64,000 bases of DNA from Saprospiraceae bacterium (GTDB lineage: Bacteria > Bacteroidota > Bacteroidia > Chitinophagales > Saprospiraceae): positions 24,732 to 88,731 of the forward strand of contig JAHDGF010000016.1 in NCBI GenBank assembly GCA_020627785.1, written 5' to 3'. Position 1 is the first letter of the stretch, and each line of letters starts with the position of its first letter. Below, piece by piece: positions 18,873-29,400 of the stretch. Both the position numbers and the translations under genes were made by a program. Below the pieces are notes generated by a model. The model was not told the DNA's origin and did not search any database. It saw nothing but the letters and a program-made list of their open reading frames with translations.

Positions 18873-19802
18873 TCATTCATTCCAGTATTTGATTAGATTC
18901 TCAAATGCAATTCCAAAGTAAAGTTCGTAATTGTCCTGCTCTACATATCCAAGATGAGGTGTACATATGACATTATCCATGGTTAAAAAGGGATGATCTT
19001 TGTCATAAATGGGTTCTTCATCAAAAACATCAATTGCGGCATAGCCAGGTCGCTTAGCTTGTAAAGCTCTTAAGAGAGCGCCTGGCTGTATGAGTCCAGC
19101 TCGTGCTGTATTAACAAAAAGGGCCTCAGGCTTCATTGCGCTTAGGTCTTCATAAGTAATCAGTTCTTTTGTTTGCTCTTTAAGCCTTAGATGTAGGGTG
19201 ACAACATCACATGTAGAAAAAAAGGCGGCTTTCGATTCTGCTGCTATAAAACCATCAGCTTGAGCTTTATTTCTCGATTCTTTACTCCCCCACACAATTA
19301 CTTCTGCTCCAAATGCTTTAGCATAACCAGCTACCATTTTCCCAATTTTTCCATAGCCCCAAATGCCGATTTTTTTTCCATGAACACGTTTACCAATATT
19401 TACTTGCCAATGCCCTGCTTGCATTCCAGAAATTGCTTGAGGCAAAAGGCGTAATCCATTCATAATCAAAGCCCAAGTTAATTCTGAAGTAGAAATGGGA
19501 TTTCCTCTTCCCTCTAGAATAACAACTCCTCTCCTTCTACAATCATCTACATTGATATGGCCTGGGTTTTTTCCTGTTTGTGAAATAACTTTAAGATTGG
19601 GTAGATACTGCAGTAATTCATTATCAACTTTTGTTCTAGTGCGTGTAAGCACCAATGCCTCAGGGTCTCCCATTTTCTTCGCCAGCTTGGCAGGGTCAGG
19701 CTCAAATGAATTTATTATTGTTACTTGATGACCATCGAGTAGCTGATATGCTTTTAGTTTTTTAATGCAAGATTGATAATCGTCTGGAATAGCTATACGC
19801 AT
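18873..19802 (-). CDS. D-2-hydroxyacid dehydrogenase, NAD-binding
   Basis: 309-aa cytoplasmic oxidoreductase of the D-isomer 2-hydroxyacid dehydrogenase family, converting a 2-oxoacid and its D-2-hydroxyacid with NAD(P). The nucleotide fold shows GYGKIGKMVAGYAKAFG (about 148-164), followed by a substrate-domain half. Catalytic residues are visible: Arg in NTARAGL, Glu in VFDEEPI and His in TPHLGY. It is the last gene of the tricarboxylate operon, 33 nt after the EamA gene, so a role in handling a 2-oxo acid made from the imported substrate is inferred. Exact substrate unknown. Confidence 0.88.
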   Translation of the reverse strand: MRIAIPDDYQSCIKKLKAYQLLDGHQVTIINSFEPDPAKLAKKMGDPEALVLTRTRTKVDNELLQYLPNLKVISQTGKNPGHINVDDCRRRGVVILEGRGNPISTSELTWALIMNGLRLLPQAISGMQAGHWQVNIGKRVHGKKIGIWGYGKIGKMVAGYAKAFGAEVIVWGSKESRNKAQADGFIAAESKAAFFSTCDVVTLHLRLKEQTKELITYEDLSAMKPEALFVNTARAGLIQPGALLRALQAKRPGYAAIDVFDEEPIYDKDHPFLTMDNVICTPHLGYVEQDNYELYFGIAFENLIKYWNE

Positions 19803-19835
19803 AATTATGAATTTTAATTAGACAATAGATAATTT

Positions 19836-20669
19836 TCAAATCTTTATTGGTTTTATATTTTTTTTAGGACTTACTACTGCATTCGCGACACAACTGAACA
19901 ATAAAATGACAACACCAATAATTGCGAACAGGGAATACCCTTCTTCAAAAAAGAAAAAACCAATAGCAAAAGCATAGATGAGTTCAGAATATTTAAATGG
20001 AGCCACAACATTGGCCTCTTCGTGTTGAAATGACAAAGTCATATATTTTTGTCCAAAATATCCGAATCCTCCCAGGCATATTAAAATACAAAAATCCATA
20101 AGGGTTGGCGTCTCCCAAATGAAGAGTAATGCGAATCCACTAATGAGTGCTGAACTTGTCATAAAATAGTTTACAATAACTAAGGGATGTTCCGTTTTAC
20201 CAATTTTCCGGATGGTCACATATACACACCCACCAAAAAAAGCACCCAAGATTGCGAGCAACATACTTAAGTTATCTATTCTACTATCAAAGCCTTTGAG
20301 TAAAAATACGCCCACCAAGGCAAGTAATAAAAACAGCCATTGTATTGGCTTTACTTTTTCTTTTAGTAGCCAAACAGCTAAAAGAAAGGTGAAAAATGGG
20401 GACAAGTATTTTAAGGTAACCGAGGCACCATATGGAATGGTCTGAATCGTAAAAAAGAACAAAGTCATAGAAAACAGACCTAAAAGGGATCTCAAAAAAA
20501 GAAGTTTCTGATTATTTCCGATTAAAGATATCTCTTGCCTCCTAAGATTTATCGTACATATTCCCGCGGTAATAATTGATCGAAAAAAAACGATTTGTAT
20601 GACATTCACATGGCTGACAAATTTAATCAGTCCTTGCATTAACGAAAACCCTAATGCTGCAATGAGCAT
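19836..20669 (-). CDS. EamA/DMT-family transporter
   Basis: 277-aa inner-membrane protein with about ten hydrophobic segments arranged as two EamA halves; the halves show the family's GLFSMTLFFFTIQTIPYGAS and GYFGQKYMTLSFQHEEAN stretches. DMT carriers typically export metabolites such as amino acids. ATG 20669 is the only ATG in frame after an upstream stop and has AAGAGG about 9 nt before it. It sits in the tricarboxylate operon between the PrpF-like and dehydrogenase genes, 100 nt after the former. Overflow export or an additional uptake route for a pathway product is a guess from context. Confidence 0.85.
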   Translation of the reverse strand: MLIAALGFSLMQGLIKFVSHVNVIQIVFFRSIITAGICTINLRRQEISLIGNNQKLLFLRSLLGLFSMTLFFFTIQTIPYGASVTLKYLSPFFTFLLAVWLLKEKVKPIQWLFLLLALVGVFLLKGFDSRIDNLSMLLAILGAFFGGCVYVTIRKIGKTEHPLVIVNYFMTSSALISGFALLFIWETPTLMDFCILICLGGFGYFGQKYMTLSFQHEEANVVAPFKYSELIYAFAIGFFFFEEGYSLFAIIGVVILLFSCVANAVVSPKKNIKPIKI

Positions 20670-20769
20670 GTATTTGATGCCTCTTGATATTTTTATATTT
20701 TTTATGAAAGAGGATGGTTTATTTAATTAAAAAAATTGAACGAAGGAATCTAAATGCTTTAATTAGCTA

Positions 20770-21831
20770 TTAATAATATACAAAACCTTCCATGAGTTTT
20801 CTTGCAGTTCTATAAGTCCCGGCCAACAAGATTTGGAAGTCCAATCCCTCATCTTTGGTTATTAATTTTATTGGCATCGAACCTGACTGATGTTCCAAAA
20901 TATAGTCTGCACCATCAGAAGGATGATTAACCATTTCAGATGCAATGGTCCCTTGACATTTTGAAGCTGCTGTAACACATACAGCACCGCTAACAGCGTG
21001 TGTAGGATGATAGGTGCTCGGAGTAAAGTACATTGATCTGATGCTCCCACCTTTTGAAGGCGGACAGAGCAGGCCAATTTTTGGAATTACACTTTTAGAG
21101 ACATCTCCCATTGCTGCGTTCCTGGCAATTTCTCTTCGAATACTTTCGAGCTTTTCCATCAGTTGAGGTCTATCCATAAAATAATCTCCCTTTTCATCAC
21201 CTGTAAGCCCAAAGTCTTTGGCCCTCATATGAATCATAAGATTTCCTGCATCAAACATTGTGAGCTCTATACCTTGAACATGATCTTTTAGCTTTCCAGT
21301 AGGAAATAGAGTTCCGGTCGCTCCTCCCGCAATATTCGATAAATTCATCAATATTGGCGAACCCGTGCCTGGTACACCATCTATTTTTAAATCACCTTCG
21401 GTATAATTCACTTTGCCATCTTGCACATTTACAATCATCTCAGCCGTAGAATCTGTATTTATGTTATAGACCCTTACTTTGTTATCGCCCTCTTTGTAAT
21501 CCACCCATTCTTTCTCAATAGCAAAAGGCGCTACTCCTGACATCATATTGCCACAGGTAGGCTTTGTATCTACAATTGCATCACTGATAAATACCTGTGC
21601 AAAAAGATAATCAACATCTATGTTTTCTCTCTGCGAAGGCTGCACCATTACAACTTTACTTGTAACAGTTTTAGCACCACCTAAACCATCGACCTGATTT
21701 TTATGCGGTGAGCCCATCAGACGAAGTAAAACCTTATCTCTTTCATTAGGGTCCTTAGGTAAGTCCCTAAGATCGAAGAAAGGTCCTTTTGATGTTCCTC
21801 CACGCATATAAATACAAGCTATCTTTTTCAT
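20770..21831 (-). CDS. PrpF/4-oxalomesaconate-tautomerase-family isomerase
   Basis: 353-aa enzyme of the PrpF superfamily, which shifts the double bond or cis/trans geometry in unsaturated tricarboxylates (2-methylaconitate, aconitate, 4-oxalomesaconate). Seen are the opening KIACIYMRGGTSKG (residues 3-16), the QVDGLGG region, PTCGNMMSG with the conserved Cys, GTGSP and the C-terminal HPSDG/HQSG segments. Its start overlaps the TctA-TctB gene stop by 4 nt (ATGA). With a tricarballylate-dehydrogenase-like flavoprotein in the same operon, isomerisation of an aconitate-type product is the most economical reading. Family assignment is firm, substrate inferred. Confidence 0.88.
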   Translation of the reverse strand: MKKIACIYMRGGTSKGPFFDLRDLPKDPNERDKVLLRLMGSPHKNQVDGLGGAKTVTSKVVMVQPSQRENIDVDYLFAQVFISDAIVDTKPTCGNMMSGVAPFAIEKEWVDYKEGDNKVRVYNINTDSTAEMIVNVQDGKVNYTEGDLKIDGVPGTGSPILMNLSNIAGGATGTLFPTGKLKDHVQGIELTMFDAGNLMIHMRAKDFGLTGDEKGDYFMDRPQLMEKLESIRREIARNAAMGDVSKSVIPKIGLLCPPSKGGSIRSMYFTPSTYHPTHAVSGAVCVTAASKCQGTIASEMVNHPSDGADYILEHQSGSMPIKLITKDEGLDFQILLAGTYRTARKLMEGFVYY

Positions 21832-23771
21832 CGCAACCCTTGTGGTAATTCTAAGTTCAAGAAATGACTAAAAGTTAAAAGCAAAATGACACCTGCTGCT
21901 GTTAGGATAGCCGTTTTTAGCCATGAGGCTTCTGCTTTAAAAGTAAAAAAGAAAATAAAAAATAAAATAATCGACGGCACAAATCCAATGATCATGCTTA
22001 GTATATATAAACCACCGACCCAGAGGATAGGTTCATACCAAGGTGATTTAAAAGTACCTGGCTCCGCAACTTGTTCTGCGTCAAATATTTCAGGTCGATC
22101 CTGTTTGTTTTTCAAGTAAACATAAAATAGTGCTATAAAACAAGGGATCATACCCACTAAAATTATGATTGGAAAGATCCCTCCTAAAAAAGACTGCTTG
22201 AAAGAATCCCACAAAGCCAAAATTATAAAGAAGGCTATGGTTCCCGCAAATATAATCTGTGGCATTAGTTTCAATTCTTTTTTAAGACCCTGCGCTATCA
22301 GCTCTTCATTCTCATCAACACTTCCTTTCCTGCTATAGTAAATAGAAATTAAAGTTAGAATAGAAATAATAATTACCCCTGGACGGAGAAACATCTTCCA
22401 TGAATAAAACTGGACTGACATATTCAAATAACTTTCGGCTTGTGTGGAAAGTACAAAGCCGATAAGAAAAGCAGGACGAGACCATCCAAACCTTTTCATG
22501 AAAATACCTAAAATCCCAAATACTAGAAAGACCCAAAGATCTATGATATCTTTTGTTGCCTGAAATGCGGCAAAGCTGATGACCATAATCATGAAGGGAG
22601 CTAAAAGCGAAAACTTAATCCTTGTTAGTTGTGATATCGGTCCAGCCAAAAATAAAGATAGACCTGCTCCTAAAACGTTGGCAACAGCTAGTGACCATAT
22701 AATAGTATAGGTTAGATCTATGTTTTTAGTTACCATGCTTGGTCCAGCTTCTATGCCTATCAGTACCATACCTCCAAGAAAGACTGCCATAGAACCAGAA
22801 CCTGGTATTCCAAACAAAAGTGTAGGCATAAGTGCTCCACCTTCCTTTGCATTATTGGCAGATTCTGGTGCGATCACACCTCTGATATCTCCCTTTCCAA
22901 AATTAGATTTATCCTTACTACTTTGAACGACATGCCCGTAAGCTATCCAATCCACAACACTCCCTCCCATACCGGGGATTGCCCCTACAATGGTTCCAAT
23001 ACCAGAACACCTAAGTGCTAGCCATTTATTTTTAAAAACGTCCTTGATCCCGTTCATCCATCCCCCTTTACTGAGCTTTGCGCCTTCAGCAATTGCAGAG
23101 TCTTTTCTGAACAGTTCAGATATTTCAGGAAAAGCAAAAATCGAGAGCGCAATAATGACTAAAGGAATGCCATCGTATAAATAATCAAGACCAAAAACCA
23201 TTCTATACTCACCCGTTGCTGGCGCCGCTCCAATGGACCCTATTACCAATCCTAAACCACAAGCAATCACTCCTTTTGTAATACTTTTTCCTGATAATGA
23301 ACCTACCATTGACAAACCAAATATGGCTAACATAAATAGTTCGGCAGATCCAAATAGTAAAATCATCGGACGGGCAATCTGGACAAAAAAGGTCAAAATG
23401 ATTGCACCAAAAAGACCGCCAAATAAAGATGAGGTAAATGCTGCCGCCAAGGCCCTTGAGGCTTCCCCTTTTTTTGCCAAAGCAAATCCATCCAATACGG
23501 TGGCCTGACTAGAACTACTTCCGGGAATCCCCATAAGAACAGAAGTAAAAGTTGCTGAAGTTGGAATAACAGCAACGAGACCAACCAATGTTGCAAGAGC
23601 AGATACTTCATCCATGCCATAGATAAAGGGCAACAATAAAGATAAACCTGCAATACCGCCAAGCCCTGGAAAAACTCCTATGACTAAACCTAAAAGCACT
23701 CCCATTATTAAAAAAGGAAAGTGCTCAGGTGAGAACAGTATCTGAAAAGCTTGTAATACTAAATCCAGCAT
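21828..23771 (-). CDS. TctA-TctB fusion permease of a tripartite tricarboxylate transporter
   Basis: 647-aa inner-membrane protein joining two normally separate subunits. Residues 1-490 are TctA (large permease, about 12 membrane helices), with GVFPGLGGIAGLSLLLPF, VLMGIPGSSSSQ and the second signature GAIPGMGGSVVDW. After a linker, about 505-647 form four hydrophobic helices of TctB type, including a hydrophilic break (NKQDRPEIFDAEQ). TTT carriers use a cation gradient to take up citrate-like acids delivered by TctC, encoded 2 nt upstream. The fusion explains why no separate tctB is present. Confidence 0.9.
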   Translation of the reverse strand: MLDLVLQAFQILFSPEHFPFLIMGVLLGLVIGVFPGLGGIAGLSLLLPFIYGMDEVSALATLVGLVAVIPTSATFTSVLMGIPGSSSSQATVLDGFALAKKGEASRALAAAFTSSLFGGLFGAIILTFFVQIARPMILLFGSAELFMLAIFGLSMVGSLSGKSITKGVIACGLGLVIGSIGAAPATGEYRMVFGLDYLYDGIPLVIIALSIFAFPEISELFRKDSAIAEGAKLSKGGWMNGIKDVFKNKWLALRCSGIGTIVGAIPGMGGSVVDWIAYGHVVQSSKDKSNFGKGDIRGVIAPESANNAKEGGALMPTLLFGIPGSGSMAVFLGGMVLIGIEAGPSMVTKNIDLTYTIIWSLAVANVLGAGLSLFLAGPISQLTRIKFSLLAPFMIMVISFAAFQATKDIIDLWVFLVFGILGIFMKRFGWSRPAFLIGFVLSTQAESYLNMSVQFYSWKMFLRPGVIIISILTLISIYYSRKGSVDENEELIAQGLKKELKLMPQIIFAGTIAFFIILALWDSFKQSFLGGIFPIIILVGMIPCFIALFYVYLKNKQDRPEIFDAEQVAEPGTFKSPWYEPILWVGGLYILSMIIGFVPSIILFFIFFFTFKAEASWLKTAILTAAGVILLLTFSHFLNLELPQGLR

Positions 23772-23773
23772 AA

Positions 23774-24913
23774 TTATAAATTAAGATCAAATTTAGTTCT
23801 CAACCAATCCTTCATATATTCTTTTTCTTCTTTATCGACTTTGGTGGCCAGATCAAATATTTTAGAAGCTGCCGGACCAGTTACTTGCTCATACAAACCT
23901 AAAGCTTTCACTTTCGTTTTTTTGTACTTCTCATCCATTTTCATTTTCTCAATGCCTTCTTGAAATTGATTGACAATTTCATCTGGTGTTTCCTTTGGTG
24001 TGAGTAATAACTTCATTCCACCAAAGCCCGCGGACATAAAGGCAAACCAAGTGTCCCATTTTATCCCGTTGAGATTATATCCAAGTTGTTCATAGACCTC
24101 TCCAAAATGTGGTAAATCAGGAAAGCTCGGATCTCTAATAAGGTTACCGTTAATATCTAATGCACCAAAACTAAAAAGTGGGATGGCCTCTCCAGTCTCA
24201 ACCAGCGGTACTACATTTTTAAGATATGCAGAAGAAGTTTGGTAATCTAATAATACCTCTCCCCTTTCAAAAGCAAGTCTTCCTGCACCCCTTCCTCGAA
24301 ATCCAAATACTGCCTGTACATCCATGCCTAAAAGATCAAAAGAAAACATAGGGACAATGTCTAGAGATGTAGGTCCTTGGCTAGCATATTTTAGAGGTTT
24401 GTTTAAAAGTTTTTCTATTTCACTCGCATCACTTATGCCAAGATTAGGGGAACAGTAAACCACTCCGCCTGTAGGATACGCCATGATAGGTTTATAATTA
24501 TCATATTTATATCTTACTCTTGGGTCATCGAGTAAGTAAGGCATTTGTGTAGTCCCAGAAGTACCTAAGATCATGAGACCATCAGGCTTGACATTATTTG
24601 CAAAATAATTTGCTCCTTTAATGGAACCTCCTCCTGGAATATTAGTAACTAAAATAACTGGATTACCAGCAATGTTATCTGTAAAGTATGGTGCATTAAA
24701 TCTCGCCCATGTGTCTCCTCCACCCCCTTCCTTGAAGGGTATGATCCATTGAATTTTTTTGTCTTTAAAGTAATCCTTCGCAATGGAAACTTTTGAACCT
24801 TGTTCATCACTTTTAATTTCTGATTGCGCACCATTAGAATAGGCATCAAATCCGAAATAAAGCAGAAGAAAAATAACTGACAATATTAGGCTTTGAGTTA
24901 GTTTGCGATTCAT
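23774..24913 (-). CDS. TctC/Bug-family solute-binding protein
   Basis: 379-aa exported binding protein of the tripartite tricarboxylate transporter. An N-terminal hydrophobic segment (LILSVIFLLLYFGF) acts as signal or anchor. The Bug-type core is visible: IQWIIPFKEGGGGDTWAR, a NIPGGGSIKGANYF loop, and the FRGRGAGRLAFERGEV segment that lines the carboxylate site. It is longer than usual Bug proteins (about 320 aa). ATG start overlaps the dehydrogenase stop by 4 nt, and the permease begins 2 nt after its own stop, so these are tightly coupled. Confidence 0.88.
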   Translation of the reverse strand: MNRKLTQSLILSVIFLLLYFGFDAYSNGAQSEIKSDEQGSKVSIAKDYFKDKKIQWIIPFKEGGGGDTWARFNAPYFTDNIAGNPVILVTNIPGGGSIKGANYFANNVKPDGLMILGTSGTTQMPYLLDDPRVRYKYDNYKPIMAYPTGGVVYCSPNLGISDASEIEKLLNKPLKYASQGPTSLDIVPMFSFDLLGMDVQAVFGFRGRGAGRLAFERGEVLLDYQTSSAYLKNVVPLVETGEAIPLFSFGALDINGNLIRDPSFPDLPHFGEVYEQLGYNLNGIKWDTWFAFMSAGFGGMKLLLTPKETPDEIVNQFQEGIEKMKMDEKYKKTKVKALGLYEQVTGPAASKIFDLATKVDKEEKEYMKDWLRTKFDLNL

Positions 24914-26400
24914 GTAATAGAGTTATGCTTTGCAGCGGTGTGTCCCGCTATTTTACCAAAAACAGCTCCTGATGTCAAGCCTGAACCACCAGGATAACCA
25001 TTATAAAATACACCTCCTACAAGTTCTCCACAGGCGTATAATCCAGCTATTGGCTGATCAGATTCATTTAACACTTGTGCATCCTTATTCACTTTTAGTC
25101 CTCCATAAGTAAAAGTAATTCCACATCTTACTGGAAAAGCCTTGAAAGGTGGATGGTCTAATTTATTTGCCCAATTTGTCTTATTCAATGACAACCCTAT
25201 AGTAGACTTTCCATCTAAAATGGTAGGGTCAAATTCTACCTCACTATCCACGGCATTATTATAATTTAAAATGGTCTCCAAAGTTTGCTTTTTATCTACA
25301 CCGTCCATTTTGTCTACGAGCTCTTCCAAGGTATCAGCTTCTATGCTGCTAGCATCCCAGAAACGGTATTCAGCATAAAGTAAATTCTCAACCTTACTAT
25401 CAAATATTTGCCAAGCAAAACTATCCGGTTGTTCTAAGATAGCTTCTCCAAACTGAGCATAGGTATAATTTCTAAAGTTGATGCCCTCGTCTACAAATCT
25501 GTTGCCTTTTGAATTAATCATGATACCAAGAAAATAGCAAATTTTTCTATAATTCTTTCTATCGATGAAAGGAATATCAGTATTACCATGATTTGGCATA
25601 TTCTTATCCATTGGTGTGGCATGACATCCAGTAAGATTGCCTTCCATCACCGCACCTTGCTCTAAAGCCATCATTATACCTGCACCTAGGTTGTGTTTAG
25701 TCCCTCGAACCAAAGACTCACCCCACTTTTGTCCCATGTACCTTATTCTTAATTCTTTATTAGCTTCAAACCCTCCACAGGCTAAGATGACATGGCCGGC
25801 CATCAACTCTTTTCTTCCCTCAGGTGTATCACAGACTACACCTTTTATAACCCCATCTTCCGAAAGTAATTCTGTTGCTTTGTGGCTATAAAGAATCTTT
25901 CCGCCGAGCTTCAATACTGCTGCGAGTTCAGATTTTACCAACCCAACACCTTCGCCTTCTGAAGCTAAAGTAAGACCACCCCAAAAAATGAATTTTCCGT
26001 CCTTCTCAAAAGTCTGTCTTGAATAAATGGGATCAAACTTTACTTCATGGCTACTTAACCAAAGCATTGTTTCATAGCTATTATCTATCAGAATATTTTG
26101 CTGAAGACTAAGCGGTTTATTATTATTAAAAGAGAGGAGATCTTTTTGGAAATGCTCCTTGGTATAACTACCAAATTCAGTCTTTGCTATTCTTTCATCG
26201 CTAGGATTATCAAGCAATGGCAACAGCTCATTTTTATTGTTATAAACAAAGCGCATAGCTCCAGCAGTATACATAGAGTTACCTCCGGCTTCATCCTTTG
26301 GAGCTGCCTCCAAAATGATTACTTCTGCGCCATTTTCCAATGCAGAGATCGCAGCACATAAGGCTGCATTTCCACTTCCTATAATTACGATTTCTTTCAA
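24910..26400 (-). CDS. FAD-dependent tricarballylate-dehydrogenase-like protein (TcuA-like)
   Basis: 496-aa flavoprotein of the fumarate-reductase/succinate-dehydrogenase superfamily. The N-terminal FAD motif reads GSGNAALCAAISALENGA, followed by GGNSMYTAGAMRF as in TcuA, which oxidises tricarballylate to cis-aconitate. The C-terminal flavin-binding end has GLYACGELVGGVFYNGYPGGSG. The frame has a TAA four codons before and no ATG, so TTG 26400 is taken as start. It heads the operon with TctC, TctA-TctB and a PrpF-like isomerase. No TcuB-like electron carrier is present, so the electron acceptor is unknown. Another 3-ketosteroid-dehydrogenase-like or fumarate-reductase-like substrate cannot be excluded. 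Confidence 0.75.
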   Translation of the reverse strand: MKEIVIIGSGNAALCAAISALENGAEVIILEAAPKDEAGGNSMYTAGAMRFVYNNKNELLPLLDNPSDERIAKTEFGSYTKEHFQKDLLSFNNNKPLSLQQNILIDNSYETMLWLSSHEVKFDPIYSRQTFEKDGKFIFWGGLTLASEGEGVGLVKSELAAVLKLGGKILYSHKATELLSEDGVIKGVVCDTPEGRKELMAGHVILACGGFEANKELRIRYMGQKWGESLVRGTKHNLGAGIMMALEQGAVMEGNLTGCHATPMDKNMPNHGNTDIPFIDRKNYRKICYFLGIMINSKGNRFVDEGINFRNYTYAQFGEAILEQPDSFAWQIFDSKVENLLYAEYRFWDASSIEADTLEELVDKMDGVDKKQTLETILNYNNAVDSEVEFDPTILDGKSTIGLSLNKTNWANKLDHPPFKAFPVRCGITFTYGGLKVNKDAQVLNESDQPIAGLYACGELVGGVFYNGYPGGSGLTSGAVFGKIAGHTAAKHNSIT

Positions 26401-26424
26401 TTCTATAATTTACTTAAATCAAAT

Positions 26425-26450
26425 AAGGGGCTTACGATAGCAAGCCCCTT
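26425..26450 (-). terminator. Stem-loop between TonB receptor and tricarboxylate operon
   Basis: A 9-bp GC-containing stem, AAGGGGCTT (26425-26433) with AAGCCCCTT (26442-26450), and an 8-nt loop, lies 38 nt past the receptor stop and 25 nt before the dehydrogenase start. Read on the minus strand it is followed by ATTTGATTT, a weak T-tract, so it may be a leaky terminator that allows partial read-through from the sigma/FecR/receptor unit. Confidence 0.6.
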
Positions 26451-26487
26451 TGAGGTCATTTATGAAAAAACTACTCTTAGTTTTTCT

Positions 26488-29400
26488 TTAAAAATTGTAA
26501 TTCAAAGCAAGATTTAAAAACCTTCCTGTTGTACCAAACTGATTGACTCTTCTAGAGTAAATCACTTCTTGTCGCACTTGTGATGCAGCTAACATATCTG
26601 GATATACATCCAATAAATTATTAGCACCTAAGGTTATTGAAAAATCTTCTGTAACTCTAGCAGTTAAGGAAAGATCAATTAAGGTCTTAGCGGACATAAT
26701 TTGAGGATCTCCGTTATCATCTCTAATTCGTGGTTCAGATACCTCTCCAAAATTTGTTGCTCTTATTAGGAATCCAAAAACTCCGACATTGTAATCAAAT
26801 GACCCAATGATTTTTCTTCTTGGTGCTCCGTTAGTAAGGTATACAACATCATTGTTGGCTGTCGTTAAATCATCTGCTAAAAATGATAAACCATCTGGAA
26901 GCGTTACCTCATCTACTTCTGTTCTGTTGAAGTTGGCAGCAAGTGTTACTCCTAGATTTTGTCCTTCACCCATAAAGTGTCTATAATTTGCTACGAAATC
27001 TATTCCTTGAGTAACCGTACTAATCGCATTCGTGAAGATTGTTATCTCATCAAAACTGGTTCCATCAAATTCAGAAAAGTCCCTAGGATTAATTCCACCT
27101 AATGCCATGATTCTATCTTCAATATCTACTTGGTAAGCATCTAATGTAATCGTAAAATTATCAGACAGCTTCGCAGTTGCACCCGCTGCAATATCAAATG
27201 AAGTCTCTGGACTTAGGTTTTCAAATCCGAAAGCATTTTGGACTGCAGCATCTCTAATAGGTAAAATCGGTTCGACAACAGAATTACCATCATTATCAAA
27301 TGATATCTGGCTATAATTACTGTATTGGTATTGTGCAAGTCCAGGAGCTCTGAAAGATCTATTAACAGAAGCTCGAACATTAATCTTTTCTGTCACCTTA
27401 TATCTTGAGGCCAACTTCCATGAAAAATCTCCACCAAAATCGGAGTAATTTTCAAATCTGACTGCCGCATTTACTAAGAAGGCATCTGTTATGTCACTTT
27501 CACCTTCAAGATAAAATCCTGTATTATTTCTTCTCCACTCCCCATCAGTTTGGGCAGAAAATCCTTCTCTACCTGAAGATCCTACATCTTTAAAACCATC
27601 CACTCCAATTTGCACTCCATTCTCATCAAAGACAGGAACTGTTGCTAGTGGACCAGCAATGTATGATTCTATTTGTCCTTCAGATTGTTGGAATGATTCT
27701 CCTCTAGATTCTAGTCCGAATGAAATAGAAGTCTTACCAAAGGTCTTATTGACATCAGCATTTAATACAGTTTGAGTAACATTCAGTCCACCCGTATAAA
27801 ATCTTGTAGGTGAAGCTGATCCCAAGCTAGGATTGATGGTGTTTCTTGCGAAAAGTTGTACGTCATTGGAGCTATTTCCTAGACTTAAATCTAAGCCCCA
27901 GCCATTACCTAACTCTCCTCTTATCCCAGATGTAATTTGGTAATCTGTAAGCGTAGAAGGTACCTCTGGATTGTAGCCATCTGGAAATATTTCGAGGGCA
28001 GCTCTAGAAGTTCTTGCAGGTGTTCTTGTAAATACTCCTCCGACAATATCCTTTCTCGTAAATCCAGCCATTCCATAGAAATCCCAATCGGCATTCATCG
28101 GTTTACCTACATTTACAAAAATGCCGTAATTCGTGTTTTCTGCAGTTCCTAAAATTGCTCCATCAGGATTAATTCCATTTACTGCTTGTAATTCTTCATC
28201 GCTCGCTACACCAGCAGCTATAACTTGTTCCTCAGTGTACCATCCAGAACTATGAGAATATATTCCTGATCTATCTGTTGGTTCAGCATGGCTATAATGT
28301 AATGTTGTATTTACAAAACCATCATCACCCCAGGCCATACCGAAGTTTGCGGATGCACTGATTGTTTGTCCGTCTCTCACTGGATCTTCTCCATAAATAT
28401 TTTCTCCAGGAGTTCCTCTGTTGGTAATATCATCCCATTTAGGTGTTGTGTAAGCTGCTCCCGTGTATAATCTTATGGTTCCTCCTTCTCTTGCATCATT
28501 TAGTTGCATATTCATAACACCTGCAATGGCATCAGAACCATATTGTGCAGCAGCTCCATCTCTAAGAATTTCAACTCTTTTGACAGCTGCAGCAGGGATT
28601 GAATTAATGTCATTCGCTAATTGTCCTTTTCCTACTCCATTGTTATTTGAAAAGAAAGCTACCTTATGTCTTCTTTTTCCATTGACTAGTAAGAGTGTTT
28701 GATCTGGAGACAATCCTCTCAATGAAGCAGGATCAACTAATGGTGCTAAATCGTTAATACCAAACTTAACCGCACTAAATGAAGGTGCTGCATAATGTAA
28801 AGATTGAGCAATATCTGGTTGACCTGTTGCCTGTAACTCTCGTGCAGATACAACATCAATCGGGACTGGTCTATCTACATCTGTTCTTGCTTTTCCTCTT
28901 GATCCTAATACCGTTACAGCATCTAAAGTAACCCCTTCTGAAAGACTAACATTTATAGTAGACTGACCATTAATGTCTACTTCCATATCCTCATAACCCG
29001 CATAGGATATAACCAAGGTTGTTGCATTATCTGGAACATTTAAAGAATAAGCTCCATCAATGTCAGTTATCGTACCTATTGCCGTTCCTTTAACTAGAAC
29101 ATTGGCTCCGATAAGAGGCTGTCCTCCTTTATCAGTGATAACTCCAGTAATGATTTTATCTTCTAAATCTTTTAAATTATTTGAAAGTACTAAGTTGTCA
29201 TCTCCATATAATTTATAACTTATTGAATAAGGACTAAATAAGTTTTGTAAAACATGGTCAAGGCTTCTTTCTTCCACTGCTATAGAAACAGATGAAATTT
29301 CACTTATGGTACTCGGCCTATAAGTAAAGTAGACGTTTGCAGTTTCTTCTATTGATTTCAATGCATGCTTAATGTCAACATCTTTTAAATCAATTGAAAT

